DNA from: Atlantibacter subterraneus
Lineage (GTDB): Bacteria; Pseudomonadota; Gammaproteobacteria; Enterobacterales; Enterobacteriaceae
Assembly: GCF_007570865.1 (NCBI RefSeq)
Contig: NZ_VLPS01000003.1
Location: 186,001 to 250,000, forward strand
Length of the DNA: 64,000 nt
Direction of reading: 5' to 3'
Below, in pieces: positions 10,873 through 21,210 of the stretch. Numbering within the stretch: the first letter of the stretch is position 1; every line of letters starts with the position of its first letter. The position numbers and the translations under genes were made by a program. The notes beneath the pieces are model-generated. The model did not search any database and was not told where the DNA came from. It saw nothing but the letters and a program-made list of their open reading frames with translations.

Positions 10873-10897
10873 GGCCGGAGCATTCCGGCCTTTTTTT
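10873..10897 (+). terminator. Intrinsic terminator after bamC
   Basis: GGCCGGA and TCCGGCC form a stem with a GCAT loop, followed by seven T residues, 6 bases past the bamC stop. Confidence 0.88.
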
Positions 10898-10906
10898 ATT
10901 ATGGCC

Positions 10907-10922
10907 ACGCAATCGTGTGCGT
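10907..10922 (+). promoter_or_regulatory. Probable PurR operator of purC
   Basis: ACGCAATCGTGTGCGT matches the PurR consensus ACGCAAACGTTTKCNT at all but a few positions and keeps the palindromic ACGCA/TGCGT arms. It lies 60 bases before the purC start, the usual position. Binding is inferred. Confidence 0.8.
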
Positions 10923-10981
10923 CGCCAAAAGTAGCCAATTTTTAGCGTAAAACATGAATCATCACACCTGGAGTAATAAAG

Positions 10982-11695
10982 ATGCAAAAGCAAGCTGAGT
11001 TGTATCGCGGCAAAGCGAAAACCGTTTACAGCACGGAAAACCCCGATCTGTTGGTGCTCGAATTCCGTAACGATACGTCAGCAGGGGACGGCGCGCGCAT
11101 CGAACAGTTTGACCGTAAAGGCATGGTGAACAACAAGTTCAACCATTTCATTATGACCAAACTGGAAGAAGCGGGCATCCCGACCCAGATGGAAGCCTTG
11201 CTCTCCGATACCGAATGCCTGGTGAAGAAGCTGGAGATGGTGCCGGTAGAGTGCGTGGTGCGTAACCGTGCGGCAGGCTCGCTGGTGAAGCGCCTGGGTA
11301 TTGAAGAGGGCATCGAACTGAATCCGCCGCTGTTTGATATGTTCCTGAAAAACGACGCCATGCACGATCCGATGGTTAACGAGTCCTACTGCGAAACCTT
11401 TGGCTGGGTGAATAAAGAAAATCTGGCGCGCATGAAAGAGCTGACCTACAAAGCCAACGACGTGCTGAAAAAGTTGTTTGATGACGCCGGTCTGATCCTG
11501 GTGGATTTCAAACTGGAATTCGGCCTGTTTAAGGGCGAAGTGGTGCTGGGCGATGAGTTCTCTCCGGACGGCAGCCGCCTGTGGGATAAGAACACCATGG
11601 ACAAAATGGACAAAGACCGTTTCCGCCAGAGTCTGGGCGGACTGATTGAAGCGTATGAAGAAGTCGCACGTCGTCTGGGCGTAAAATTAGACTGA
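10982..11695 (+). CDS. purC: SAICAR synthetase
   Basis: Condenses CAIR with aspartate using ATP to form SAICAR in purine synthesis. The 237-residue product (family length) begins [18 protein letters not shown]. It contains the signatures [16 protein letters not shown] and LVDFKLEFG, the latter in the C-terminal ATP/metal-binding half. RBS GGAG. It is transcribed alone, with a PurR box upstream. Confidence 0.98.
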   Translation: MQKQAELYRGKAKTVYSTENPDLLVLEFRNDTSAGDGARIEQFDRKGMVNNKFNHFIMTKLEEAGIPTQMEALLSDTECLVKKLEMVPVECVVRNRAAGSLVKRLGIEEGIELNPPLFDMFLKNDAMHDPMVNESYCETFGWVNKENLARMKELTYKANDVLKKLFDDAGLILVDFKLEFGLFKGEVVLGDEFSPDGSRLWDKNTMDKMDKDRFRQSLGGLIEAYEEVARRLGVKLD

Positions 11696-11718
11696 GTACG
11701 CAATCGTTTACCGCTTCC

Positions 11719-11740
11719 GGGGCACGTATTAACGTGCCCC
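11719..11740 (+). terminator. Hairpin after purC
   Basis: GGGGCACGT and ACGTGCCCC form a nine-base-pair stem 23 bases past purC. The following sequence is not T-rich, so the hairpin may work with Rho or protect the 3' end. Confidence 0.5.
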
Positions 11741-11827
11741 TGCCGATCTGGCTCCCTTTTCCTATGGAAATCCGTCCGTTAACCGCCTACGATCAGTCGA
11801 TATTATTATAAAAGTTCGAGGTGGTTC

Positions 11828-12691
11828 ATGCGTTGGCAAGGGCGTCGCGGCAGCGACAATATCGAAGACAGACGTAGTGACTCCCGCGGCCCTATGATGG
11901 GCGGCGGCGGTTTCCGTTTACCCGGTGGTAAAGGCGGCGTCGTATTGCTGGTGATCGTGGTGATCGCCAGCTTCTATGGCGTGGATCTCACCTCGCTGTT
12001 AACCGGCGGGCAGCCCGTTTCTCAACAAACCAGCCGTTCTATCAGCCCCAATGAGGATGAAGCGGCGAAGTTCACGTCGGTCATTCTGGCAACCACCGAG
12101 GATACCTGGGGCCAGATCTTTGAGCGCCAGGGCCGCACCTATCAGCAACCCAAGCTGGTGATGTATCGCGGCGCGACCCGTACCGGCTGCGGCACCGGGC
12201 AATCGGTAATGGGGCCGTTTTACTGTCCGGCAGACAGCACCGTGTATATCGATCTCTCTTTCTATGATGACATGAACAGCAAACTGGGCGCGGAAGGCGA
12301 CTTCGCTCAGGGCTATGTGATTGCCCACGAAGTCGGGCATCACGTGCAGAAGCTGATGGGCATTGAGCCGAAAGTGCGTGAGATGCAGCGCAACGCGTCA
12401 GAAGCGGAAGTGAATCGTCTCTCCGTGCGAATGGAGCTGCAGGCCGACTGCTTCGCCGGCGTCTGGGGCCACAGCATGCAGCAACAGGGCGTGCTGGAAG
12501 CGGGGGATTTGCAGGAAGCGCTGAATGCGGCGGAAGCCATTGGCGACGATCGCCTGCAGCAGCAAAGCCAGGGGCGCGTTATTCCGGACAGCTTCACCCA
12601 CGGCACGTCTGAACAGCGTTACACCTGGTTCAAGCGCGGCTTCGACAACGGCGATCCGGCGCAGTGCAACACTTTCGGCAATAAGCTTTAA
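11828..12691 (+). CDS. ypfJ: Putative neutral zinc metallopeptidase YpfJ
   Basis: Membrane-anchored predicted zinc peptidase, 287 residues. The N-terminus [16 protein letters not shown] is basic and disordered, followed by a glycine-rich stretch and one transmembrane segment ([18 protein letters not shown], about 40-57). The catalytic motif [10 protein letters not shown] is near residue 165, with a candidate third ligand in [11 protein letters not shown]. The two Cys around [15 protein letters not shown] could form a disulfide, supporting a periplasmic orientation. The substrate is unknown. It precedes tmcA by 26 bases. Confidence 0.92.
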   Translation: MRWQGRRGSDNIEDRRSDSRGPMMGGGGFRLPGGKGGVVLLVIVVIASFYGVDLTSLLTGGQPVSQQTSRSISPNEDEAAKFTSVILATTEDTWGQIFERQGRTYQQPKLVMYRGATRTGCGTGQSVMGPFYCPADSTVYIDLSFYDDMNSKLGAEGDFAQGYVIAHEVGHHVQKLMGIEPKVREMQRNASEAEVNRLSVRMELQADCFAGVWGHSMQQQGVLEAGDLQEALNAAEAIGDDRLQQQSQGRVIPDSFTHGTSEQRYTWFKRGFDNGDPAQCNTFGNKL

Positions 12692-12717
12692 CCGGCACAT
12701 TTAGCAAGGAAGCCGAT

Positions 12718-14745
12718 ATGGAGCCTGTCATTGCTCTCACCGCCGCAATGGCGCGAGCGGGTATTCGTCGTTTGCTGGTGCTGGCGGGTGAGAGTGAGTG
12801 GAGTAACGCTACGGTTATGCAACTTGCCGGGGCGTTGCCTGCCCGCTGGCTGTGGGTGGGCGAAAATCCCCGGTTTGATCTGCATTCTCCTGCCTCCAGC
12901 GTTCGTACACTATTAGGCCGTGAATTCGACCATACCGTCTTTGATGCCAGGCAGGGGTTGGATGTCGAAGCCCTTGCCGTTGTCGCCGGTACGCTGAAAG
13001 CCGGAAGCTGGCTGGTGCTGTTGACGCCACCGTGGGAACAGTGGCCGCAGCAGCCGGATGCCGATTCCCGCCGCTGGGCAGATAGCCCTTCCACCATTGC
13101 CACTCCGCACTTTATCTCCCGCCTGCAACGTGTGTTCACGCAAGACGGCGAGGTGGTGTGCTGGCATCAGCATCAGCCCGTTGACTTTACGCCTTCATTG
13201 CCGCGCCCTGACTGGCACCCGGCAAACGGCGCGCCGCTGCGCCAGCAGGCAGAGATCCTCCACGCCTTGCAAAGTATCCAGCGCGGGGTTGCCGTGGTGA
13301 CCGCGCCGCGCGGACGCGGGAAATCGGCGCTGGCTGGAATGCTGATCGCTGCCTGCACCGGCAACTGCATCGTCACCGCGCCGTCCCGCGCCGCCACGGA
13401 TGTACTGGCGGAGTACGCCGCCGATAAATTTCACTTCTTAGCGCCTGATGCACTGCATGAGATGATCCACACCGCACAGGCTCCGCAAGCCGACTGGCTG
13501 GTCATTGATGAAGCCGCTGCCATTCCTGGTCCACTGTTAAGCGCGCTGATTGCCGCCTGGCCGCGCGTTTTGCTGGTGACCACTATTCAGGGCTACGAAG
13601 GCACCGGGCGCGGTTTTATGCTGAAGTTTTGCGCGGGAGTGCCGGGTATCCGGCAGTTCGCGCTGTCGCATCCGATCCGCTGGGCGGATAACGATCCTCT
13701 TGAACGGGTGCTGGATACGCTACTGCTGTTTAAGGATGAGGATTTTGCCCGCGCGCCGCAGGGAGACGTCCTGTTTAGTGCTCTGGGGCAGGCGCAGTGG
13801 AACACCGATCCCGTACGAATGGCCTCGGTATACCAGCTATTATGCGGTGCGCACTACCGCACATCGCCCCTTGATTTACGCCGCATGATGGATGCGCCGG
13901 GCCAGCAGATTATCGCCGGAACGGCAGATGATAAAACGGCGGCGGCGGCGCTGTGGCTGCTGGAGGAGGGCGGGCTTAGCCCGGCGCTGAGCCAGGCGGT
14001 GTGGGCGGGCTATCGCCGACCGCGCGGCAACCTGGTGGCGCAATCTCTGGCGGCACACGGCGGCGACCCCTTTGCGGCTACGTTAAAAGGGTTACGGGTC
14101 AGCCGGATCGCCGTGCATCCCGCCCGGCAGCGCGAGGGGTTGGGCCAGGCGTTAATCCGCTGGGCGCGTCACCATCATGCGCGGGACGTTGATTATCTCT
14201 CGGTGAGCTTTGGCTATACCGAAACTCTGTGGCGCTTCTGGCAGCGCTGCGGCTTTACCCTGGCGCGCATCGGCAGCCATCGGGAAGCCAGCAGCGGGTG
14301 TTACAACGCCATCGCGCTGCTGCCGCTCACGCCAGCAGGCGCAGCGCTGGTTAGTCATGAGCGGGCGCGCCTGGAGCGGGATGCGTCATTCCTGCAACCC
14401 TGGATCGCGGAAAAATTGCCTGTACAGGGCGTGATGGCGACTACGCTTAATGATGATGACTGGCGTGAGCTTGCCGGATTCGCGTTTGCTCATCGCCCGC
14501 TGGAAACCTGTCTGGGGAGCCTTAACCGACTGGTTATCGCCAGCCCGCAGTCACTTCCCGCGCTGCGAGGACGCCTCGACGTGCGCCAGTCGGTTTCATC
14601 GCTGTGCCAGACGCTGCGTCTGAGCGGGCGTAAGGCGTTGCTGGCGCGCTGCCGCCAGGAAGCGTCGCAGGCGTTATATCAGCTAGACCCTGCCCAACAC
14701 GACGCGTTAAAAAATCAGGTTTTGCAATTGCATTTTTTCCACTGA
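12718..14745 (+). CDS. tmcA: tRNA(Met) cytidine acetyltransferase TmcA
   Basis: Makes N4-acetylcytidine at the wobble base of elongator tRNA-Met, using acetyl-CoA and ATP/GTP. 675 residues (E. coli 671). Order of parts: N-terminal DUF1726-type domain, RecA-like helicase module with Walker A APRGRGKSALAG near 200 and Walker B WLVIDEAAAIPG near 260, then a GNAT acetyltransferase domain with RISRIAVHPARQREGLGQAL around 460, and a tRNA-binding tail. RBS AAGGAAG. Formerly ypfI. Very GC-rich like its neighbours. Confidence 0.96.
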   Translation: MEPVIALTAAMARAGIRRLLVLAGESEWSNATVMQLAGALPARWLWVGENPRFDLHSPASSVRTLLGREFDHTVFDARQGLDVEALAVVAGTLKAGSWLVLLTPPWEQWPQQPDADSRRWADSPSTIATPHFISRLQRVFTQDGEVVCWHQHQPVDFTPSLPRPDWHPANGAPLRQQAEILHALQSIQRGVAVVTAPRGRGKSALAGMLIAACTGNCIVTAPSRAATDVLAEYAADKFHFLAPDALHEMIHTAQAPQADWLVIDEAAAIPGPLLSALIAAWPRVLLVTTIQGYEGTGRGFMLKFCAGVPGIRQFALSHPIRWADNDPLERVLDTLLLFKDEDFARAPQGDVLFSALGQAQWNTDPVRMASVYQLLCGAHYRTSPLDLRRMMDAPGQQIIAGTADDKTAAAALWLLEEGGLSPALSQAVWAGYRRPRGNLVAQSLAAHGGDPFAATLKGLRVSRIAVHPARQREGLGQALIRWARHHHARDVDYLSVSFGYTETLWRFWQRCGFTLARIGSHREASSGCYNAIALLPLTPAGAALVSHERARLERDASFLQPWIAEKLPVQGVMATTLNDDDWRELAGFAFAHRPLETCLGSLNRLVIASPQSLPALRGRLDVRQSVSSLCQTLRLSGRKALLARCRQEASQALYQLDPAQHDALKNQVLQLHFFH

Positions 14746-14816
14746 CTTGTTCAGTGAAATGGCATGGTCATCGTTTTTCCGGAGCGTAGACTGTATTCAC
14801 TAACCAGGAGATAGCC

Positions 14817-15515
14817 ATGAATCATGACCACGTTGTTGTTCAAAGCCCAGCCGCACCCGCCAAACAGTTGCTGCTGTTATTTCATGGCGTGGGCGATAAT
14901 CCGGTCTCCATGGGCGAAATTGGCCGTCACTTCGCGCCGCTGTTTCCCGAGGCGCTGGTGGTCAGCATCGGCGGGCCTGACCCGAGCGGGCCCGCGCCGG
15001 GTCGTCAGTGGTTTTCCGTGGCGGGCGTAACCGAAGATAACCGTCAGCAGCGCATTGATGACATCATGCCGCTGTTTATCGAAACCGTGCGCTACTGGCA
15101 GCAGCAGAGCGGGGTCGATGCGAGCGCAACGGCGCTGATCGGCTTCTCGCAGGGGGCGATGATGGCGCTGGAGAGCATCAAGGCGCAACCGGGCCTGGTA
15201 TCACGGGTTATCGCCTTTAATGGCCGTTTTGCCCGGCTTCCTGAGCACGTCACCACCGCGACCACGGTGCATTTAATCCATGGCGATGAGGACCGGGTCA
15301 TCGAACTCTCCCATGCGGTGCGGGCCGAAGAGGCGCTGACCCAGGCGGGCGGCGACGTGACGCTGGACGTTATCGAGGATTTAGGCCACGCCATCGATGG
15401 TCGCAGCATGCAGGTGGCGCTGGACCATCTGCGCTATACCGTGCCGAAGCGCTACTTCGACGAGGCGCTTAGCGGCGGTAAGCCAAATGACGACGACATT
15501 ATTGAGATGATATAA
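14817..15515 (+). CDS. ypfH: Carboxylesterase YpfH
   Basis: Cytoplasmic alpha/beta-hydrolase of the phospholipase/carboxylesterase family, 232 residues. MNHDHVVVQSPAAPAKQLL leads to the oxyanion-side LLFHGVGDN, the nucleophile elbow ALIGFSQGAMMALE (Ser near 115), the acid in LIHGDEDRVI and the histidine in DLGHAIDGRS. It has esterase activity on short acyl substrates in E. coli; the physiological substrate is not known. Confidence 0.93.
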   Translation: MNHDHVVVQSPAAPAKQLLLLFHGVGDNPVSMGEIGRHFAPLFPEALVVSIGGPDPSGPAPGRQWFSVAGVTEDNRQQRIDDIMPLFIETVRYWQQQSGVDASATALIGFSQGAMMALESIKAQPGLVSRVIAFNGRFARLPEHVTTATTVHLIHGDEDRVIELSHAVRAEEALTQAGGDVTLDVIEDLGHAIDGRSMQVALDHLRYTVPKRYFDEALSGGKPNDDDIIEMI

Positions 15516-15539
15516 AAAAACCCTCGCAAGAGGGTTTTT
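15513..15539. terminator. Bidirectional terminator between ypfH and ypfN
   Basis: AAAAAAACCCTC and GAGGGTTTTT pair around a GCAA tetraloop directly at the ypfH stop. It faces ypfN, which ends on the opposite strand. Confidence 0.87.
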
Positions 15540-15555
15540 CATTAGCTGAGGCCGG

Positions 15556-15747
15556 TTACGGCTTTTTCTTCGGCCAGTCGTCTTCATCATCCCATTTATC
15601 GTTAAAGTCACGATGCGGGGGCAATTCCGGACGGTTGTTCAAAAACTTCTTATGATCGATGCGCTTAAGGTCTTTGATGACGTTCAGCAACACGCCAACC
15701 AGGAAAACCAGTACCAGTACCCACCAGTATTTCGCGAGCAAATCCAT
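15556..15747 (-). CDS. ypfN: Small single-pass membrane protein YpfN
   Basis: 63-residue UPF0370 protein. The frame stays open upstream, but ATG 15747 has GGGAGG seven bases before it and gives [20 protein letters not shown], the E. coli YpfN N-terminus. One transmembrane helix (about 7-25) is followed by a basic stretch and a very acidic tail ([15 protein letters not shown]). Function unknown. It lies 23 bases downstream of dapE on the same strand and is likely co-transcribed with it. Confidence 0.93.
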   Translation of the reverse strand: MDLLAKYWWVLVLVFLVGVLLNVIKDLKRIDHKKFLNNRPELPPHRDFNDKWDDEDDWPKKKP

Positions 15748-15770
15748 GTAGTTCCTCCCGGAACGACTCG

Positions 15771-16898
15771 TCAGGCGACGAGTTGCTCCATAATGCGTTG
15801 ATACATGCGGGCCAGCAGTTGCAGGTCGGCGGCGTTCACGCACTCATTGATTTTATGAATGGTGGCGTTAACCGGCCCAAGCTCCACAACCTGCGCGCCC
15901 ATCCGTGCGATAAATCGCCCGTCCGAGGTGCCGCCTGTGGTCAACAGTTGGGGTTTAATTTCATTATAGTGCGCAACCGCATTCACCACCGCATCCACCA
16001 GTTTGCCGCGCGACGTCAGGAACGGCTGGCCGGACAGCCACCAGTCCACGCTGTAGCGCAGTTGATGGCGATCGAGGATCTCGATGACCCGCTGTTTAAT
16101 CAATTCGTCGGTCAGCTCGGTGCTGAAGCGGAAATTAAACTGTACGAACAGATCGCCGGGGATCACGTTGTTGCTGCCAGTGCCGGCTTTGATATTGGCA
16201 ACCTGCATGCTGGTCGGCGGGAAGAAGGCGTTACCGCGATCCCATTCAATGCCGACCAGCTCCGCCAGCATCGGCGCAGCGCGGTGTACCGGGTTATCCG
16301 CCAGGTGCGGGTAGGCCACATGGCCCTGCACGCCGTGAATGGTCAGGTTGCAGGTTAACGAACCGCGACGACCGTTTTTCACCACATCGCCCACGACTTC
16401 GGTGCTGGACGGTTCGCCCACCAGGCAATAGTCCAGCCGCTCATTACGCGCCATTAATTCTTCCACCACCTTAACGGTGCCGTTTTTGGCGCTGGCCTCT
16501 TCATCGGAAGTAATCAAAAACGCGAGGCGTCCTTTATGGTGTGGATGCTGGGCGACAAATCGCTCCGCTGCGACAACCATCGCGGCAAGGGAACCTTTCA
16601 TATCCGCCGCGCCGCGGCCAAACAGCATGCCGTCGCGAATGGTGGGTTCAAACGGCGGATTGATCCAGCGGTCGGCATCGCCTGCGGGCACCACGTCGGT
16701 GTGCCCGGCAAAGGCCAGCGTTTCACCCTGACCGCGCCATGCCCAGAAGTTTTGGGTATCGCCAAAATCCATCGACTCGACGGTAAAACCAATGGCGCGC
16801 AAGCGTTCGACAAGCAACGCCTGGCAGCCCGCGTCATCGGGGCTCAGAGAAGGGCGACGAATAAGCTGCTGTGTCAGCTCAATAACCGGGCAGGACAT
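15771..16898 (-). CDS. dapE: Succinyl-diaminopimelate desuccinylase
   Basis: M20 zinc hydrolase producing LL-diaminopimelate, required for lysine and peptidoglycan. Start [20 protein letters not shown] at 16898 gives 375 residues, the E. coli length; the longer open frame to 17009 overlaps yffB and is not used. Metal and catalytic motifs: [43 protein letters not shown], and the C-terminal ligand in NATIHKINE. It follows yffB by only 4 bases. Confidence 0.98.
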   Translation of the reverse strand: MSCPVIELTQQLIRRPSLSPDDAGCQALLVERLRAIGFTVESMDFGDTQNFWAWRGQGETLAFAGHTDVVPAGDADRWINPPFEPTIRDGMLFGRGAADMKGSLAAMVVAAERFVAQHPHHKGRLAFLITSDEEASAKNGTVKVVEELMARNERLDYCLVGEPSSTEVVGDVVKNGRRGSLTCNLTIHGVQGHVAYPHLADNPVHRAAPMLAELVGIEWDRGNAFFPPTSMQVANIKAGTGSNNVIPGDLFVQFNFRFSTELTDELIKQRVIEILDRHQLRYSVDWWLSGQPFLTSRGKLVDAVVNAVAHYNEIKPQLLTTGGTSDGRFIARMGAQVVELGPVNATIHKINECVNAADLQLLARMYQRIMEQLVA

Positions 16899-16902
16899 AA
16901 CA

Positions 16903-17259
16903 CTACACCTCGTTGAAATACTGCTGATACTGGGTTTCATTGAAACCCAGCAGCATAGGCTTACCGGGCGCGCAGAGCAATGGGCGTTTGATAATTGCAG
17001 GCATTTCAATCATCAATGCAATTGCGCTCGGTGCGTCGGTTATGGCGTGACGTTGGGCTTCGTCCAGCTTGCGCCAGGTGGTGCCGCGGGTATTTAGCAG
17101 CGCCTGCCAACCCAGTTCATCGGCAAATTTATGCATCATTTCTGCATTAATCCCATCAACGCGATAGTCGTGGAATTGATAATCGATTTGGTGGCTTTCC
17201 AACCAGCGGCGCGCTTTTTTGATGGTGTCGCAGTTTTTGATGCCATGCAGAATGACCAT
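16903..17259 (-). CDS. yffB: ArsC-like reductase-family protein YffB
   Basis: 118-residue thioredoxin-fold protein in the ArsC/Spx superfamily, starting [20 protein letters not shown], with the single redox-type Cys in KNCDT. The later signature [11 protein letters not shown] is present. Function uncertain; E. coli YffB has been linked to glutathione-dependent chemistry by structure only. First gene of a yffB-dapE-ypfN unit. Confidence 0.93.
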   Translation of the reverse strand: MVILHGIKNCDTIKKARRWLESHQIDYQFHDYRVDGINAEMMHKFADELGWQALLNTRGTTWRKLDEAQRHAITDAPSAIALMIEMPAIIKRPLLCAPGKPMLLGFNETQYQQYFNEV

Positions 17260-17764
17260 ATTGAGTCCTTTTGTAGTAATGGGGTTTATTAAATCAAATT
17301 TTTAGAATAATTAAATGGAATGGCTGCGTGTCCTGCAATATAAATATTCAACGTTAATTATGCAGATAACATACAGCTTATCACTGCTAATGAATAACGC
17401 CTGAGTAATAACCATTGTATATGTATCAGGTGATAGATATTAACAGAAGCAATGATAATCGTCGCAATGATTGCAGATTAATCAATTCAGTGAAAAGTGT
17501 GATGGAAAAGAAAATTGTCTGTTATCATCTGCGCCGCTAACACGCCGGTATTACACAGTTTTGTAACGTATTTTGTGGGTAAGTTCTTATTTTAAAGCAA
17601 ATTTCAAAATATTGCGGTCTGTCACGACTTATGTATCAGAAACGCGGCATAGTACTTTCCAACGGCACTGAATACAAAAAAATGAAGTGTGAAGCAGTTG
17701 GCTAAAATATCTTCACGAGGAAGATATATTTTCATATAATGAAAATATAATAAGAGAGGTAGTT
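17260..17764. other. AT-rich intergenic stretch upstream of ypfM
   Basis: About 500 bases without a supportable gene between yffB (minus) and the 19-codon ypfM (plus). It is clearly AT-richer than the flanks. Visible items are an imperfect inverted repeat near 17704-17731 (AAAATATCTT / AAGATATATTTT) and a TATAAT-like hexamer at about 17737-17742, just before the ypfM RBS. It must hold the yffB and ypfM promoters; I see no RNA gene. Confidence 0.6.
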
Positions 17765-17824
17765 ATGATTGATCGTGAACTAGGGAACTGGAAAGATTTT
17801 ATTGATGGGATGCTGCGTAAGTAA
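17765..17824 (+). CDS. ypfM: Small protein YpfM, 19 residues
   Basis: Very short ORF MIDRELGNWKDFIDGMLRK preceded by AGAGAGG at 8-base spacing. It matches the 19-residue E. coli YpfM, which lies in the same place between yffB and acrD and is known to be translated. Predicted as a single amphipathic helix. Role unknown. Conservation of almost every residue, with changes such as E to D, argues that it is real. Confidence 0.9.
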   Translation: MIDRELGNWKDFIDGMLRK

Positions 17825-17884
17825 CCATCCAGTATGAAATCAAGAACACGACGTTCTTAGAATAATAAATCGTGGGTAAACCCA

Positions 17885-17918
17885 CTAAAAAAGCGACCTG
17901 AAGAGGCCGCTTTTTTTT
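17885..17918. terminator. Terminator between ypfM and acrD
   Basis: AAAAAAGCGACCT gaag AGGCCGCTTTTTTTT folds with one mismatch, A-run on the left and eight T on the right. It serves ypfM on the plus strand and acrD on the minus strand. Confidence 0.83.
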
Positions 17919-17942
17919 GAACCAAATTTGAACCAAAAAGGG

Positions 17943-20900
17943 TTAGTTTTCCTCGCGTTCCTTCAGCGGGAACCGCCTTCTTACCAGCACAAAAAACAGC
18001 GGTACAAAGAAAATCGCCAGTACGGTGGCGGAGATCATGCCGCCCATCACCCCGGTGCCGACGGCGTGCTGGCTGCTGGAGCCCGCGCCGCTGCTGGTCG
18101 CCATTGGCAGTACGCCGAAGATAAACGCCAGCGACGTCATCAGGATCGGGCGCAGACGCTGGTGGCAGGCTTCCAGCGTGGCGGCCATCAGATCTTTGCC
18201 GCGCGCATTCATATCGTTAGCAAATTCGACAATCAGTATCGCGTTCTTGGCCGATAGCCCTATGACCGTCAGTAATCCCACCTGGAAATAGACATCATTT
18301 TCCAGCCCGCGCAGCCAGGTTGCCAGCAGCGCGCCGATGACGCCCAGCGGCACCACCAGCATTACCGAGAACGGCACTGACCAGCTCTCATACAGCGCCG
18401 CCAGGCACAGGAAGACCACCAGCAGGGAAATGGCGTACAGCGCCGGAGCCTGCGCGCCGGAAAGCCGTTCCTGATACGACATCGCCGTCCACTCAACGCC
18501 AAATCCAACCGGCAGCTCTTTCACCAACTGCTCCATGATATCCATTGCGGTCCCGGTACTGACGCCCGGCGCGGCTTCGCCGACGATCTCCACCGCCGAA
18601 TAGCCGTTGTAACGTTCAAGGCGCGGCGAACCGGTTTCCCAGCGCGAGGTGGCAAAGGCGGAGAAGGGCACCATCCCGCCGTCTTTATTGCGCACGTACC
18701 ACTGATTGATGTCTTCCGGCAGCATGCGATATTTGGCGGCAGCCTGGACGTAGACCTTTTTCACGCGCCCGCGATCCATAAAGTCATTCACATAGCTGGA
18801 GCCCCAGGCGGTTTGCAGGGTGTTATTAATATCGTCAATGGAGACGCCCAGCGCCTGAGCTTTACGCTGATCGATGTCAATCTGCAACTGCGGGCTGTCG
18901 TCCAGGCCGTTATGGCGCACCCGGGTCAACTGATGATTATCACCTGCCAGCGCCAGTAGCTGGTCGCGCGCCTTCATCAGCGCGTCGTGACCGGCTCCGG
19001 AGTGATCCTGAAGTTCCATATCAAAGCCCGCTGAACTGCCCATGCCGCTAATCGCAGGTGGGCTGCTGGCGAACACCCGCGCTTCTTTGATGCCCTGAAA
19101 CGCTTTGGTGGCGCGTTCGATAATGGCGAACGAGCTGCCGGTTTTCACGTCGCGGTCGTCCCAGTCTTTCAGGCGCACAAACATCCGCGCTACGTTTTGT
19201 CCGTTGCCGCCCGGCCCGGAGCCCACGGTGGCGAATACCGACATCACATTGTCTTTCTCTTTGGTGAAGAAATAGTGCTCCACCTGCTGAACCACTTTCA
19301 GCGTCTGTTGCTGAGTTGCGCCGCTGGGCAACTGCACCGAAGTGATAAACATCCCCCGGTCTTCCAGCGGGAGAAACGAGGTGGGCAGACGTAAAAAGAT
19401 GATCACCATGCCGCCGAGCAGCAGCGCGTAAATCAGCATCCAGCGCACGCTGCGGTGCAAAATCTTGCCCACGCCGCGCTCATAGCGCGCCGCGTTGCGG
19501 CTGAACATCCGGTTGAACCAGCCGAAAAATCCGCGCTGGCCGTGATGTTCACCTTTTTGCAGCGGCTTCAGCATAGTGGCGCACAGGGCAGGGGTGAGGA
19601 TCATCGCCACCAGCACCGACAGCACCATGGCGGAAACGATAGTGATAGAGAACTGCCGGTAAATCGCGCCGGTGGTGCCGCCGAAAAAGGCCATCGGGAT
19701 AAACACCGCGGAAAGCACCATGGCGATACCCACCAGCGCGCCCTGGATCTGGCCCATCGATTTGCGCGTGGCTTCTCTTGGCGATAAGCCTTCCTCGCTC
19801 ATAATGCGCTCAACGTTTTCTACCACCACGATGGCGTCATCCACCAGCAGGCCAATTGCCAGCACCATGGCGAACATCGTCAGGGTGTTGATGCTGTAGC
19901 CGAAGGCGTACAGCACCGCGAAGGTGCCCATCAGCACCACCGGAACGGCGATGGTCGGGATTAGCGTGGCGCGGAAATTTTGCAGGAATAGATACATCAC
20001 CAGGAACACCAGCGCGATGGCTTCCAGCAGCGTTTTCACCACATCGACAATCGAGGCCTTAACAAACGAGGTGGTTTCATAAGCGACTTTGTATTCCAGC
20101 CCATGGGGGAAGTACTGGGCCAGTTCATCGAGTTTTTTTAGCGCCAGTTCCGCCGTCGCCATTTCGTTAGCGCCGGACGCCAGTTTGATCCCCAACCCGG
20201 ATGCCGCCTTGCCGTTAAAGCGGCTCAGATAGTCGTACTTTTCTGCGCCCATCTCGACCACGGCGACATCGCCAAGTTTCACTTCCGAACCATCCTGATT
20301 GACCCGCAGAGTAATATCGCGGAACTGTTCCGGGGTTTCTAACAGCGACTGGGCGTTGATGGTGGCGTTCAGCGCCTGGTTATCCACTGACGGCGTACCG
20401 CCTAACTGGCCCACGGCAATCTGGCTGTTCTGGGATTCAATCGCGTCCACCACGTCCTGGGTGGTGAGCTGATAGCTAATCAGCTTGCCAGGCTCCAGCC
20501 AGATGCGCATCGAGTAGGGCGATCCGTAGGCGTCAATATCGCCTACGCCGTCCACGCGGCTTAACGGATCCTGAATATTACTGGCGACGTAATCGGCGAT
20601 ATCCTGTTTATCCATGCTGCCGTCGGTAGAGACAAACGCGATGGTCAGAATATTGGTGTCGCCGGTTTTACGCACCGTCACCCCCTGGTTCTGTACCGCC
20701 TGGGGCAATTTACGCATCGCCGACTGCAACTGGTTTTGTACCTGCTGCACGGCTTCGTCCGGGTCGGTCCCGGCGGCGAAACTTAACGTGATAGACGCCT
20801 GGCCGGTCCCGCTGCTTTGCGACGACATATACATCAGGTTATCGAGGCCGGTCATGTTCTGCTCGATGACCTGAGTAACGGTATTTTCCAGGGTTTGCGC

Positions 20901-21059
20901 CGACGCGCCGGGATAGTTGGCGGTGATCCGCACGTTCGGCGGCGCCAGGTCGGGATATTGCTCAACAGGTAACGAAAAAATGGCTAACGTGCCAGTGAGA
21001 CACAAAATGATGGCCAGCACCCAGGCAAAAATGGGGCGATCGATAAAGAAATTCGCCAT
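17943..21059 (-). CDS. acrD: RND multidrug efflux pump AcrD
   Basis: Inner-membrane proton-driven exporter of aminoglycosides and other hydrophilic drugs, working with AcrA and TolC. 1038 residues from ATG 21059 ([17 protein letters not shown]); an in-frame TTG three codons earlier is less likely. TM1 is followed by a large periplasmic loop, the TM4 proton-relay segment [20 protein letters not shown] with paired Asp near 407, a second loop and TM8-12. The C-terminus ends [12 protein letters not shown]. No acrA lies next to it, as in E. coli. Confidence 0.97.
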   Translation of the reverse strand: MANFFIDRPIFAWVLAIILCLTGTLAIFSLPVEQYPDLAPPNVRITANYPGASAQTLENTVTQVIEQNMTGLDNLMYMSSQSSGTGQASITLSFAAGTDPDEAVQQVQNQLQSAMRKLPQAVQNQGVTVRKTGDTNILTIAFVSTDGSMDKQDIADYVASNIQDPLSRVDGVGDIDAYGSPYSMRIWLEPGKLISYQLTTQDVVDAIESQNSQIAVGQLGGTPSVDNQALNATINAQSLLETPEQFRDITLRVNQDGSEVKLGDVAVVEMGAEKYDYLSRFNGKAASGLGIKLASGANEMATAELALKKLDELAQYFPHGLEYKVAYETTSFVKASIVDVVKTLLEAIALVFLVMYLFLQNFRATLIPTIAVPVVLMGTFAVLYAFGYSINTLTMFAMVLAIGLLVDDAIVVVENVERIMSEEGLSPREATRKSMGQIQGALVGIAMVLSAVFIPMAFFGGTTGAIYRQFSITIVSAMVLSVLVAMILTPALCATMLKPLQKGEHHGQRGFFGWFNRMFSRNAARYERGVGKILHRSVRWMLIYALLLGGMVIIFLRLPTSFLPLEDRGMFITSVQLPSGATQQQTLKVVQQVEHYFFTKEKDNVMSVFATVGSGPGGNGQNVARMFVRLKDWDDRDVKTGSSFAIIERATKAFQGIKEARVFASSPPAISGMGSSAGFDMELQDHSGAGHDALMKARDQLLALAGDNHQLTRVRHNGLDDSPQLQIDIDQRKAQALGVSIDDINNTLQTAWGSSYVNDFMDRGRVKKVYVQAAAKYRMLPEDINQWYVRNKDGGMVPFSAFATSRWETGSPRLERYNGYSAVEIVGEAAPGVSTGTAMDIMEQLVKELPVGFGVEWTAMSYQERLSGAQAPALYAISLLVVFLCLAALYESWSVPFSVMLVVPLGVIGALLATWLRGLENDVYFQVGLLTVIGLSAKNAILIVEFANDMNARGKDLMAATLEACHQRLRPILMTSLAFIFGVLPMATSSGAGSSSQHAVGTGVMGGMISATVLAIFFVPLFFVLVRRRFPLKEREEN

Positions 21060-21210
21060 GTGTGTCAAAACCTCTTAATGCTTCGCAGCGTTATTATTAG
21101 GGCCCGCTTAACTGTATCCGCTTACCCCAGGTCAAACGTGGAGAAATTGAGGAGATAGTGTAAATTAGTATTCAGTTTTTGCAGGCTGAAGACCCAGCCT
21201 GCGAGGATGA

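Noticed and set aside
16899-17009. N-terminal extension of dapE upstream of 16898
   Set aside because: The extra 37 residues overlap the yffB 3' end in another frame and have no match to DapE; the start at 16898 gives the E. coli length.
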